Counted from the first letter of the stretch, positions 21,071-29,385 are shown. The stretch: DNA of 64,000 bases from CAVTWY01 sp963738615 (GCA_963738615.1 CAVTXI010000004.1:310001-374000), one strand, 5' to 3'. The notes: generated from the sequence alone by a model not told the origin. Numbers and translations: made by a program.

Positions 21071-21104
21071 AACGAACGCGCCGCGACACGCACGCGCGTT
21101 CGTT
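21071..21104 (-). terminator. Hairpin after the small secreted peptide gene
   Basis: AACGAACGCGC (21071-21081) and GCGCGTTCGTT (21094-21104) pair perfectly over 11 bp around a 12-base loop. It starts six bases beyond the peptide stop and is followed on the minus strand by GTTGTTCGTTGTT, moderately T-rich. It also lies 40 bp after the regulator stop on the plus strand, so it may end transcription from both sides. Confidence 0.6.
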
Positions 21105-21109
21105 CACGC

Positions 21110-21259
21110 TCAACGCCTCAACAGCCAGTTGGCGATGGCGACCAGGGTGCCGCCTCCCGGCGACGTGTAGTTCGTTTGCGAATCACCGGCGCTGGCGTTC
21201 GCCAGCCCCCCGGCCAGCAATGCAACCGTGACCAGGATCTTCGACAGCTTCGTGTTCAT
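21110..21259 (-). CDS. Small secreted peptide (49 residues)
   Basis: A complete small gene antisense to its neighbours. AGAAGGAA lies about eight bases before the ATG, a strong ribosome binding site. The product begins MNTKLSKILVTVALLAGG and has a typical signal peptide ending ANASAG, leaving a mature peptide of about 25 residues, starting near DSQTNYTSPGGG and ending in a hydrophobic-basic tail IANWLLRR. A perfect 11-bp hairpin follows the stop. It lies between the BTAD regulator and the ECF sigma gene, so it may be a signal, a substrate or an inhibitor for the exported proteases. I do not recognise a family. Confidence 0.6.
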   Translation of the reverse strand: MNTKLSKILVTVALLAGGLANASAGDSQTNYTSPGGGTLVAIANWLLRR

Positions 21260-21585
21260 CTCGCGGTTCCTTCTGAAAAGTGGTGGAAGGAACGGCGCGT
21301 CCTCGGTGGGCCTTCGGTTGCGTGGATCACGTCTGACCCTTCCGTCGGCTTCTCCTCGGCGCGTCGCCCAGGGCGTGTGCCCGTGTGTGAAGCCGACGGA
21401 TCGGCGACATCGGTTGGAGCCGTGGATGCACGCAGAGGTAACAATTCGTTCGATGGCACCGAGACCAAGGCCGGCGGAGTCGGCAGCGTGCGCGATCGAC
21501 CAATCGACAAATCAGCGGCTCAGCGCGGCTCGCTGCCTAGCGTTCGAAGACGACGCTGGACCTCACGCAGCGCACAATCCACGCG
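21260..21585. other. 326-base intergenic region with 11-bp inverted repeat
   Basis: Between the secreted peptide and the sigma gene, divergently oriented. CCGTCGGCTTC at 21342-21352 and GAAGCCGACGG at 21389-21399 are a perfect 11-bp inverted repeat, 36 bases apart, enclosing a second small dyad CGCCCAGGGCG at 21365-21375. This could be an operator or a large mRNA stem. No convincing coding sequence is seen, and no clear ECF-type -35 GGAAC with spaced -10 was found. Confidence 0.4.
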
Positions 21586-22257
21586 ATGCACAAGCGGCTC
21601 GACTTCAGTCAAGGAGACGCGGCTTGCGAGGCGATCGAGAGGCAGTGGATGGAGCAGTTGGCGGCCGGAGGTGCCGCGGCCAGGGAAGCTCTTGCGTGCC
21701 TGTTCCGGTCGTACCAGGCGCTCTTCGTCAAGCGCCTCGGGTTCCTCGGACTGCCGGAGGCCGAAGCGGAGGAAGTCGCGCAGGATCTTTGGATGGAAGT
21801 CGCGCGCGCATCTCCGCGCTACGAACGCGGCGCGCCGGTGCGCTTCTTCTTGAAGGGCTTCCTGATCAACGCACAGCGACGCTACTTCTCGGACCGCAAG
21901 AAGAAGCCGCCTATGGACAGCCTGCCCGACGAAGACCTTGTGACTCCAGGCGAGGTGTCGATGGCCTTTGCCGAGCAGCCCGCCTCCTCGGACCCGGCCT
22001 GGCTCGACTTCGTGCGATGTGTGCGCAGCGCATTCGCGGCGTTCGAGGTCGAGCATCCGCGGCTTGCCAGCCTGCTGCTCTTGCGGCACGTCGAAGAGTG
22101 CAGCCTGGAAGAAATCGCCGTCCAAGTTGGTGGCACCCCGACGCAGGCGAAGGCCGACGTGCACTCGGCGCGAGGGAAGTTCAAGCCGAAGGTGGCGGAT
22201 TGCCTGGAGTTGTGGCCGGATCGGCAGCGAGGACGCGATGACGCCCCCCGGCCCTGA
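21586..22257 (+). CDS. ECF-family RNA polymerase sigma factor
   Basis: A 223-residue sigma-70 family protein. Region 2 covers about residues 40-105, with LPEAEAEEVAQDLWMEVAR and the promoter-melting segment RFFLKGFLINAQRRYFSDRKK. Region 4, about residues 150-205, has the helix-turn-helix LLLLRHVEECSLEEIAVQVG. There is no region 1 or 3, as in ECF sigma factors. The 3' end overlaps the next gene by 20 bp, the usual layout for a sigma and anti-sigma pair. No clear Shine-Dalgarno precedes the ATG. It lies downstream of the BTAD regulator in the protease locus and may drive the lipoprotein genes. Confidence 0.88.
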   Translation: MHKRLDFSQGDAACEAIERQWMEQLAAGGAAAREALACLFRSYQALFVKRLGFLGLPEAEAEEVAQDLWMEVARASPRYERGAPVRFFLKGFLINAQRRYFSDRKKKPPMDSLPDEDLVTPGEVSMAFAEQPASSDPAWLDFVRCVRSAFAAFEVEHPRLASLLLLRHVEECSLEEIAVQVGGTPTQAKADVHSARGKFKPKVADCLELWPDRQRGRDDAPRP

Positions 22258-22909
22258 CAAACCGGAGTTCGGCGATTCCGATCGCGAGTGGCTCGCCGCC
22301 CTGGACGGCGACGCGACATCCCGTGACGTGACGACCTCGCGGCCTTCGCTCGAGGGCCACGCTCTTCGCACCGCACTTGCGCAGCGACACAAAGAGTCCG
22401 AGCGCAACGCCAATACCGGAACGGTATCCCGCGACGCGACGCTGGAGCAGGATCTCGAGCACCTACTGCGGCGCGCCGATACCGAAGGTGTGTTCGATCG
22501 TTCGGCGCCGGATTCATCGGCAGCAACACCCGATGCCCCGCCGTCCAACGTGGTCGAATTCCCATGGTGGCGCCGCAGGACCGCAGTGGTCGGGCTGGCA
22601 GCATCGCTGCTTGCCGGCGTGCTGGTCTTGACCCAGTTCGAAACCACCATCTATCCCGAGCCGCCGCAGACGCATGGTGCCGATGGCGTGCAACGCGTTC
22701 GCGACGCGCGCCCGCGCGAGGCTGCAGAGCGGCTGGCAGCGCAACTGCGCGATGCGGGGTTGAAGCCTGGGCTCTATCAGCGCGGGAAGATGTTCGTCGT
22801 CAACGTCAACCTCTTGAGCGCCGAACGCGCGAGCGCCGCGCAGGCGTTCGCAGCGTTGGGGATCGAGCCTGTGGTCGGATTCAACCGCGTCGAGGTTTCG
22901 CCCGACTGA
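22238..22909 (+). CDS. Single-pass membrane protein, candidate anti-sigma factor
   Basis: A 223-residue protein overlapping the sigma gene by 20 bp. Residues 1-110 are charged and probably cytosolic, beginning with acidic DREWLAALDGD; residues 115-134 form one membrane segment, TAVVGLAASLLAGVLVLTQF; the last 90 residues would be periplasmic and look like a small alpha/beta domain (AAERLAAQLRDAGLKPG, FVVNVNLLS). The topology and position suit an anti-sigma factor. It has no cysteine at all in the cytosolic part, so it lacks the zinc-binding HxxxCxxC motif of ZAS anti-sigmas. The assignment rests on context and topology. Confidence 0.6.
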   Translation: MTPPGPDKPEFGDSDREWLAALDGDATSRDVTTSRPSLEGHALRTALAQRHKESERNANTGTVSRDATLEQDLEHLLRRADTEGVFDRSAPDSSAATPDAPPSNVVEFPWWRRRTAVVGLAASLLAGVLVLTQFETTIYPEPPQTHGADGVQRVRDARPREAAERLAAQLRDAGLKPGLYQRGKMFVVNVNLLSAERASAAQAFAALGIEPVVGFNRVEVSPD

Positions 22910-23145
22910 GCCGCGGGCGCGCGAGTCGCGACCGCGAAGGCGGCGCGAGGGACGCCCGCGCGCGACAACAGTCCGCGTGCGCCACGACCGATGCCCTCGT
23001 CGTGTGCGGTGCCGCCATCTCATGTCGGGCCTGTCGCGCGACGCGTGTCATGGCCCATGGCACATGAGCCAACCGCTGATTCGTTGGTCACTCCGCAGTC
23101 ACACCCTGATCGCGAGACTACCTGCCAGGACACGGAGGTACCAAC

Positions 23146-24858
23146 ATGCATTCGCAACGCGCTCGTCTGGCTTCGAGCCATCTCGCTGTGCTCTTTGCAG
23201 CAGTCACACTCGCCGGCACGTTGACGGCCTGCGGCGGTGGGGGAGAAACCACCGACAACACCCCAGCTCCTTCGCCTGGAACTGGAACGACGCCGACTCC
23301 CAGCCCAGCACCGGGGACCACCCCAACGCCAGCCCCACTGCCCGGCCCGACCCCACCGTCGGCACCCGCGGTTCCAGCCATCACGACGCAGCCGACTGTT
23401 CGAACAGTGGCTGCCGGTGCAAGCGCGACCTTCGAGGTCACGGGTACGGGATCGCCGGAGCCAACGTATCAGTGGGAGATCAGCGGCGACTACGGTGCCA
23501 CGTTCACAAGCATCGCGGGCGCGACAGGCCGGACGTACTCCACGCCGGCAACACAGCTTGCCGACTCGGGAAAGCAATACCGCGTCGTCCTTGCCAACAC
23601 GTCGGGCAGCGCGATCAGCCAGGCGACGACGCTGGTCGTCGGTGTATCGGCCGTTGCGGGATCCAAGGTGCTGTACGCGACCACGCAATTTCGGCCGGCA
23701 GGAGACACCTCACTGCAAGGATCGTTGACCACGTTCTCCGTGGACGAGACAACCGGCACCGTCAGTCCAGTCGTCGGACGGCAGGTCGCGACCGGATGGT
23801 CGCCTGGACCAATCCACTTCACGCCCGACGGTCGATTCGGATATGTACGCAATTCGCTCGACAACAGCATCTCTGCGTACCGCTTCGACGCGTCAGATCG
23901 CATACCGGTGCCAATTGCTGGCAGTCCATTTGCGGTCGGTTTGATGCAGATCCTCGGGTCGGCGCCACCCAAGATTCACATTCACCCCAACGGCCGATTT
24001 CTATACGTCATCGCCACCCCGGTCGCAGGATCGAATGTGGTGCAGGGGTACGGAATTGACCCGTCGACGGGGGCGCTGACGCGGCTTGCCGCGGTTCCTA
24101 CGACACCAGGACTCTCGATTTTCGCAGCCATCTACTTCAGCACTGGTGGCGCCTGCGCCGTCGCCAACAACAACGGGAGCCTCTACCCTCTGAGCGTCGA
24201 CTCAGCGACCGGCCGCATCACATCAGTGACATCGACGCCGATCACGGCAATTGCCAACGAGGTGTTCGTGTCGGCCGACGGCAACTTCATCTACGCCTTC
24301 GGCAACGCTGTGTTCGGCTGGTCGGTCTCGCCATCGACTTGCGCGCTCACACCGATCGCAGGCAGTCCGTGGAGGTTGACTTCCGGATCCGGCGCCTACG
24401 CCGTCTCGGACCCCTCACGCCGACACTTCTACTCCTGGGGCGGCAACGCGATCGACGCATGGGTGGCGGACGCAGCGACAGGCGGCTTGACCACCATTGG
24501 TGGAAGTCCCTTCTCCAGCGGGAGGCTCGGCGCCGGACTAATCAATCTCGTCTACGCACCGAATACGTCACGCGTCTACGTAGTCACTGACGGCCAAGTC
24601 AACGGTCTCTCACGGGACGCGAATACTGGAGCGCTGCAAGCCCTGCCGGTCACGACTTTCGCTTCGCCGGCCGTGAGCGCCCTTCCAGTAATCAATACTG
24701 CAGCGCTCGACCCGGACGAGCGCACGCTCTATTCAACGACCCAGTATGGACGGATTTGGGCCCTGCGGATCGACCAACAAGGGGCCCTATCGCCGATCGG
24801 CAGCGCGCCCACGATCGGCATCGATGCGTTGCCGATCGAGTACCTGGTGGCGCGATAG
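23146..24858 (+). CDS. Lipoprotein with Ig-like domain and lactonase-type beta-propeller
   Basis: A 570-residue exported protein with a good signal peptide and lipobox GTLTACGGGG (Cys29). A Pro/Thr-rich linker of PTPSP-type repeats (residues 35-70) lifts the fold away from the membrane. An Ig-like domain follows, with YQWEISGDYGATF, then about 400 residues of repeated blades (VDETTGTVSPV, HPNGRFLYVIA, SPFSSGRLG) as in 6-phosphogluconolactonase-like seven-bladed propellers. Such propellers in lipoproteins usually bind rather than catalyse. The Ig-like domain is clearly related to that of the NHL lipoprotein at 8.1-9.9 kb, at the other end of the protease locus. Confidence 0.8.
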   Translation: MHSQRARLASSHLAVLFAAVTLAGTLTACGGGGETTDNTPAPSPGTGTTPTPSPAPGTTPTPAPLPGPTPPSAPAVPAITTQPTVRTVAAGASATFEVTGTGSPEPTYQWEISGDYGATFTSIAGATGRTYSTPATQLADSGKQYRVVLANTSGSAISQATTLVVGVSAVAGSKVLYATTQFRPAGDTSLQGSLTTFSVDETTGTVSPVVGRQVATGWSPGPIHFTPDGRFGYVRNSLDNSISAYRFDASDRIPVPIAGSPFAVGLMQILGSAPPKIHIHPNGRFLYVIATPVAGSNVVQGYGIDPSTGALTRLAAVPTTPGLSIFAAIYFSTGGACAVANNNGSLYPLSVDSATGRITSVTSTPITAIANEVFVSADGNFIYAFGNAVFGWSVSPSTCALTPIAGSPWRLTSGSGAYAVSDPSRRHFYSWGGNAIDAWVADAATGGLTTIGGSPFSSGRLGAGLINLVYAPNTSRVYVVTDGQVNGLSRDANTGALQALPVTTFASPAVSALPVINTAALDPDERTLYSTTQYGRIWALRIDQQGALSPIGSAPTIGIDALPIEYLVAR

Positions 24859-25101
24859 TGCGAACGGCACTGATGCGCCAACGTTGACCAGGGCCCGTCA
24901 AGTGGCTCGGCCACCTACGCCGGCCAGCCGCTCGATAAGGAACAAGCCGATGCTCGAGCTGGTCTTCGGGTCCCGAGCGCTCGATTGCGGATCACGTCAC
25001 AGACCACCTACTGCGACTTCGGTCATTCGACGCGGCCTTCGCAAACCCACCGTCCGCAGAAGGTGGCGCCAGCGCGTGCCGCTGACGCGCCGACGCGTGA
25101 A

Positions 25102-25431
25102 TCAAGCGCCCTCGCCACGCCCCCGCCGCTTGCGCCCCGCCGCCATCAGCCCCGTCAGCACCGCGCCCGCAGCCGCCGCGATCAGCACCGACTTGACCGG
25201 TTCCTTGCGCACGTACGCCTGCACCTCGACGTTCGCGATCCCCGCTTCGTCGCGCACCACGCCCGCGAGTTCCTTCGCGTCGACCGAGCCACGGCCGAAC
25301 CAGCGGCGCAGGGCGTCGCCGAAACGTGGCGCCGGTGCATCGACCTCGGGCTTGGGTTCGGGCTGATCGTCGAGGACGCGAACTTCGGCTTCGACGGTGT
25401 CGGGGTCCTGCGGGCGCTGGGGATCGGTCAT
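25102..25431 (-). CDS. DUF883-like membrane-anchored small protein
   Basis: A 109-residue protein. The N-terminal 80 residues are acidic and Pro-rich; the C-terminus has one membrane segment in KEPVKSVLIAAAAGAVLTG followed by a basic tail KRRGRG. That end is typical of the ElaB/YqjD (DUF883) family, which anchors to the inner membrane and can bind ribosomes. The homology is limited to the C-terminal motif. The flanking gaps (24859-25101 and 25432-25593) hold nothing convincing; the latter has TGGATCAATGG twice, 20 bp apart, at 25444 and 25464. Confidence 0.6.
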   Translation of the reverse strand: MTDPQRPQDPDTVEAEVRVLDDQPEPKPEVDAPAPRFGDALRRWFGRGSVDAKELAGVVRDEAGIANVEVQAYVRKEPVKSVLIAAAAGAVLTGLMAAGRKRRGRGEGA

Positions 25432-25593
25432 CGCTTCTGCTCCTGGATCAATGGACCAACGGATGGATCAATGGCTGGACGGACAAGCCGCCTCAACGCG
25501 CTGACCGGCCCGAAGGAGGACGAGCATCGCAAGCTTCATCCGTGCAGCCCGACATGGGGGAAGCGTCGGCGATTGCAAGAGCGGCAAGCGCCA

Positions 25594-26589
25594 TCAACCT
25601 CTGCTGGTTGCCGCGCGCCAGTCGCGCGGCGACATGCCGTACCGCAGTCGAAATGCGTGGCTGAAATGGCTCGAGTCGCTGAAACCGTGTTCGAGCGCAA
25701 TCGTCGACGTGGCCACGTGCGCCCACGCCAGATCGCGCAGCCGCAGCGCGCAGCACGCGAGGCGCCGATGCCAGATGTGGCGCGCGAGTGAGCTGCCTTC
25801 GGCCTCGAAGAGCCGGTTGATGTAGCGCGTGGACAAACCCACCGCGCGCGCGACGGCCTGCGCGTCGAGCTCGGGGTCGCGCAGATGTTGTTCGACGAAC
25901 GCCTTCACACGCAGCAGCGCGGCGCCCCGGTGCGCCGACAGCGGGGCCGGCGCGCCTTCGAGCACTTCATTCAACGACGCGGCCAGCAGATCCTTGAAGA
26001 CGTCGGCGGCCTTCAGCGCCGCGGGCGCACTCATCGTCGGCGCATGCCGGATCAGCGCACGAAGGGTGTCGAACACCAGCGGGTTCAGCGTGCTGCCGCG
26101 CGCCAGGCTTCGCGCCGTGATGCGCTCGATGCCGCCCGCGCGTTGGCGCAAGTCCGACTTGTAGACCTTGACGCTGACGCAACCCAGCGGCCGGTCGAAG
26201 CCGAGGAAGTACGGGCGTGCGGCGTCGCTGACCGCGCCGTCGCCGGGCAGCAGGTCGACCTTGCGGCCGTCCTGCTCGGCGTGCAGCGCGCCGGCCGTCA
26301 CGTAGTTGATGATCAGCGCGTCGTTGTCCAGGCGCGAGATTTCCGTCTTGTCCCGGTACACCAGGTGCGCGTGTGTGTGGATGTCGTACACCCCCAGGCC
26401 GGGCGCATCGAAGCCACCGATCGAGGCTTCGAAGTGCGGCTGCTCGACGGGTCGGCAGTCGAGGTCGACGACGGTACGGCAGATCACCTCGTTCCAGTAG
26501 TGGAACTTGTCGCGCTCGGGCAATGAGCCCGTGTCTGCCGAAACGAGGCGGAAGTTCGGTGCGCCCGCACCGCGTGTGTCGACTTCCAT
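25594..26589 (-). CDS. AraC family transcriptional regulator
   Basis: A 331-residue regulator. The N-terminal half is the cupin-like AraC-binding-2 type (RDKFHYWNEVICRTVVDLD, YDIHTHAHLVYRDKTEISR). The C-terminal 100 residues hold two helix-turn-helix motifs: DAQAVARAVGLSTRYINRLF, and a second one around IALEHGFSDSSHFSHAFR with the terminal GMSPRDWR. I chose the ATG at 26589, with GGGGG upstream and a family-like N-terminus; an ATG at 26622 would add 11 residues. It is divergent from the SRPBCC gene with 135 bp between them and may regulate it. Inducer unknown. Confidence 0.85.
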   Translation of the reverse strand: MEVDTRGAGAPNFRLVSADTGSLPERDKFHYWNEVICRTVVDLDCRPVEQPHFEASIGGFDAPGLGVYDIHTHAHLVYRDKTEISRLDNDALIINYVTAGALHAEQDGRKVDLLPGDGAVSDAARPYFLGFDRPLGCVSVKVYKSDLRQRAGGIERITARSLARGSTLNPLVFDTLRALIRHAPTMSAPAALKAADVFKDLLAASLNEVLEGAPAPLSAHRGAALLRVKAFVEQHLRDPELDAQAVARAVGLSTRYINRLFEAEGSSLARHIWHRRLACCALRLRDLAWAHVATSTIALEHGFSDSSHFSHAFRLRYGMSPRDWRAATSRG

Positions 26590-26724
26590 GGTTGCCCCCG
26601 ATTGGCTGTACGTGCCGATCATCGCTCGGTTCCGTTCCAGTCATGCGAAGGTTCCGTGCCAACCAAGCACGCGCCGTCGCTCGGCGGCAAGATGCGCGCG
26701 CCATCCAACCGAGGAACCCCACCC

Positions 26725-27285
26725 ATGACGATCGACAAGACAGCCATGCTCACCCGCCGCGGTCTGCCCATGCTGGCGATGGCGGCTTCGGCCCTTCTTG
26801 CGGCTGCACCCGCGTTCGCGCAAACGAAGGTGAGGCCCGTGCTTCAGTACCAAAGCGAAATCGCGGTGAAGGCGCCCCCGCAGAAGGCGTGGAACACCTT
26901 CAAGACCTTCGGCTCGATCCACGACTGGCACCCGGCCACCGAAGGCTCGAGGCTGCTGGTCGGCGAGAACGGCAAGCCGCTCGCGGTGCGCGAATTCCAG
27001 GTCAAGGGCGGCGGCTCGGTGATCAGCGAACTGTTGACCTACAACGAGGGGCGCCGACACTTCAAGTACCGGATCATCAAGACGAACCTGCCGTTTGCGA
27101 ATTACGTCGCCGAGATGTGGGTCACGCCCGCGCCGGGCGGTACATCGGTCGTGCACTGGCGCGCGAACTTTCAGCGGCCCGACGAGCAGGCCAAGGCCGG
27201 GCAGGACGACGCGGCGACGATGAAGCTCGTGCAGGACGTGTTCAAGGGCGGGCTGGACAACATCGCGGTGCTGGCGGCGAAGTAG
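26725..27285 (+). CDS. Exported SRPBCC (START-fold) protein
   Basis: A 186-residue protein with GAGGAA ten bases before the ATG. The N-terminus carries a twin-arginine-like TRRGLPML and a hydrophobic segment ending AAPAFAQ, so it is probably periplasmic. The mature part is a polyketide-cyclase/SRPBCC fold (AVKAPPQKAWNTFKTFGSI, HDWHPATEG), which forms a pocket for hydrophobic ligands, similar to MxaD-type proteins. Divergent from the AraC regulator. Confidence 0.75.
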   Translation: MTIDKTAMLTRRGLPMLAMAASALLAAAPAFAQTKVRPVLQYQSEIAVKAPPQKAWNTFKTFGSIHDWHPATEGSRLLVGENGKPLAVREFQVKGGGSVISELLTYNEGRRHFKYRIIKTNLPFANYVAEMWVTPAPGGTSVVHWRANFQRPDEQAKAGQDDAATMKLVQDVFKGGLDNIAVLAAK

Positions 27286-27326
27286 CGGGGGAATCGCGCA
27301 GCGGCGAGCGTGAATACACTGCGGGC

Positions 27327-27908
27327 ATGGGACACGCTGCCACCATCCACCGCCTGAATGCCGAAGAGTTCCTCGCATGGGACGCCACGCAAACGCAGCG
27401 CCACGAGTTCGTGGCTGGCGAGATCTTCGCGATGGCGGGCGCGGGTGACTCTCATGTCACCGCCGCGCTCAATCTGGCCATGGCCTTGCGCCGGCATCTC
27501 GCCGGCACGCCTTGCCGAACCTTCATCAGCGACATGAAGCTCGAGGTTCGGGCCGTCGACGCCTACTTCTACCCTGATGTGATGGTGACGTGCAGCGAGG
27601 CCGATGCGGCGAGTTCGCTGATCAAGCGCGAACCGGTGTTGGTGGCCGAGGTGCTGTCACCCAGCACCGCCGCCTACGACCATGGCGAAAAGTTCGCAGC
27701 CTATCGGCGCATCGCGAGCCTGCGCGAGTACCTGCTGATCGACCCCGAAGCGCATCGTGCCGACCTGTACCGCCTGGGCGCCGACGGCCTGTGGGTGTTG
27801 CACCCGGCCGAGCCTGAGATGGGCGTGCGGCTCGACGCCGTGGGGCTCGAGTTGTCCGGCGCGGCGCTGTGGGCCGAGATGCCGACGACGCCACCCAGGC
27901 CCGGCTGA
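27327..27908 (+). CDS. Uma2 family (DUF820) PD-(D/E)xK nuclease-fold protein
   Basis: A 193-residue protein of a family common in cyanobacteria and scattered elsewhere. The N-terminus MGHAATIHRLNAEEFLAWD and the motif QRHEFVAGEIFAMAG are typical. The nuclease-like core has YFYPDVMVTC, then PVLVAEVLSPSTAAYD and KFAAYRRIASLREYLLID, giving the D...ExL...K order. Biological role is not established; some copies associate with mobile or defence regions. It stands alone between the SRPBCC gene and scoB. Confidence 0.85.
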   Translation: MGHAATIHRLNAEEFLAWDATQTQRHEFVAGEIFAMAGAGDSHVTAALNLAMALRRHLAGTPCRTFISDMKLEVRAVDAYFYPDVMVTCSEADAASSLIKREPVLVAEVLSPSTAAYDHGEKFAAYRRIASLREYLLIDPEAHRADLYRLGADGLWVLHPAEPEMGVRLDAVGLELSGAALWAEMPTTPPRPG

Positions 27909-27961
27909 TCGACGATCGACGATCGAGTCTGCGCGGGCGAGGACTCGCCTTCTTTTGGTCG

Positions 27962-28600
27962 TCAGTGCAGCGGCACGCCGGTCTTGCCCTGCAACTCTTC
28001 CTTCGTCACCCCAGGCGCCATCTCGACGACCTTCAACCCCTGCGGCGTCACGTCCATCACCGCCAGATCAGTGATGATTCGCGCCACCACACCCACGCCC
28101 GTGAGCGGCAGCGTGCACTTGGGCAGGATCTTCAGGTCGATGGTGCCGTCTTTCTTCTTCGCCACGTGCTCCATCACGACGATGCAGCGGGCCACGCCGG
28201 CCACCAGGTCCATCGCGCCGCCCATGCCCTTGACCATCTTGCCGGGGATCATCCAGTTGGCCAGGTCGCCTTTCTCGCTGACCTGCATCGCACCCAGGAT
28301 GCTGAGGTTGATCTTGCCGCCGCGAATCATCGCGAAGCTGTCGTGGCTGCCGAAGATCGACGAGCCTTTGATGGTCGTCACCGTCTGCTTGCCAGCGTTG
28401 ATCAGGTCGGCGTCGACTTCGTCTTCATACGGGAACGGGCCGATGCCGAGCATGCCGTTTTCGCTTTGCAGCCATACCTCGATGTGGTCGGGCACGTGGT
28501 TCGCCACGAGCGTGGGAATGCCGATGCCGAGATTCACGTAGAAGCCGTCTTGCAGCTCAGCGGCGGCCTTCGCGGCCATTTGGTCTTGGGTCCAGGCCAT
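27962..28600 (-). CDS. scoB: 3-oxoacid CoA-transferase subunit B
   Basis: A 212-residue subunit of succinyl-CoA:acetoacetate CoA-transferase, which activates acetoacetate with CoA from succinyl-CoA. The catalytic glutamate is in the conserved SENGMLGIGP. GIGIPTLVAN and AMDLVAGVARCIVVMEH are also family features. It lies 2 bp after scoA, so the subunits are made from one transcript. Normal length. Confidence 0.95.
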   Translation of the reverse strand: MAWTQDQMAAKAAAELQDGFYVNLGIGIPTLVANHVPDHIEVWLQSENGMLGIGPFPYEDEVDADLINAGKQTVTTIKGSSIFGSHDSFAMIRGGKINLSILGAMQVSEKGDLANWMIPGKMVKGMGGAMDLVAGVARCIVVMEHVAKKKDGTIDLKILPKCTLPLTGVGVVARIITDLAVMDVTPQGLKVVEMAPGVTKEELQGKTGVPLH

Positions 28601-28602
28601 GG

Positions 28603-29304
28603 TCACTTCCTCGCTCTCGTCGTCAGTTTTTCGATGCGCTTCTCGGGCGTCGGGTTGTGCACGATGCGGTGCACGTAAATACCCGGCAGGTGCACGTCGT
28701 CGGGCGCGATCTCGCCGGTGGCGACGATGCGTTCGACTTCCACCACGCAGATCTTGCCAGCCATCGCCGCAGCCGGGTTGAAGTTGCGTGCCGTGAGGTT
28801 GAAGCGCAGGTTGCCCGAGCGGTCGGCGATGTCGGCCTTGACGAGCGCGATGTCGGGCACGAGCGAGCGTTCCATCACGTAGGTGTGGCCGTCGAACTCG
28901 CGCAGCTCCTTGCCGTCGGCGATGATGGTGCCCACACCCGTGCGGGTGAAGAACGCCGGGATGCCGGCGCCGCCCGCGCGCAGTTTCTCGGCCAGCGTGC
29001 CCTGCGGCGTGAACTCGAGCTCGAGTTCGTTGTTGAGGTACTGGCGCTCGAACTCTTTGTTCTCGCCGACGTAGCTCGAAATCATCTTCTTGATCTGCCG
29101 CGTGACGAGCAGTTGGCCCAGGCCGAAGCCGTCGACCCCTGCGTTGTTCGAGATTACCGTCAGGTTCTTCGCGCCGCTGTCGCGCAACGCCGCAATCAGC
29201 GCTTCGGGAATGCCGCACAGACCGAAGCCGCCGACGGCAAGCAACTGCCCGTCGCGCACGATGCCGTCAAGCGCGGCTTTCGCGCTGGGATAGATCTTGT
29301 TCAT
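28603..29304 (-). CDS. scoA: 3-oxoacid CoA-transferase subunit A
   Basis: A 233-residue partner of ScoB. The glycine-rich CoA-binding loop is VGGFGLCGIPEALI; SNNAGVDGFGLGQLL and FFTRTGVGTIIADGKE are conserved. The operon supplies acetoacetyl-CoA from ketone bodies or from polyhydroxybutyrate breakdown. It is divergent from the PAS-LuxR regulator, with a palindrome in the 146-bp gap. Confidence 0.95.
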   Translation of the reverse strand: MNKIYPSAKAALDGIVRDGQLLAVGGFGLCGIPEALIAALRDSGAKNLTVISNNAGVDGFGLGQLLVTRQIKKMISSYVGENKEFERQYLNNELELEFTPQGTLAEKLRAGGAGIPAFFTRTGVGTIIADGKELREFDGHTYVMERSLVPDIALVKADIADRSGNLRFNLTARNFNPAAAMAGKICVVEVERIVATGEIAPDDVHLPGIYVHRIVHNPTPEKRIEKLTTRARK

Positions 29305-29385
29305 CAGTCGAAGCTCCTATTGCCCGCGAATGGGACCGCGAGGCGCGCGGATTGTCGTGCGTGCGCCATGAGGCACGTCACGTAA

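Noticed and set aside
11913..22909. Type III-E CRISPR (gRAMP/Craspase) locus, suggested by TPR-CHAT plus sigma factor
   Set aside because: No gRAMP gene, no Csx30 or Csx31, no cas1 or repeat array; both proteases have export signals.
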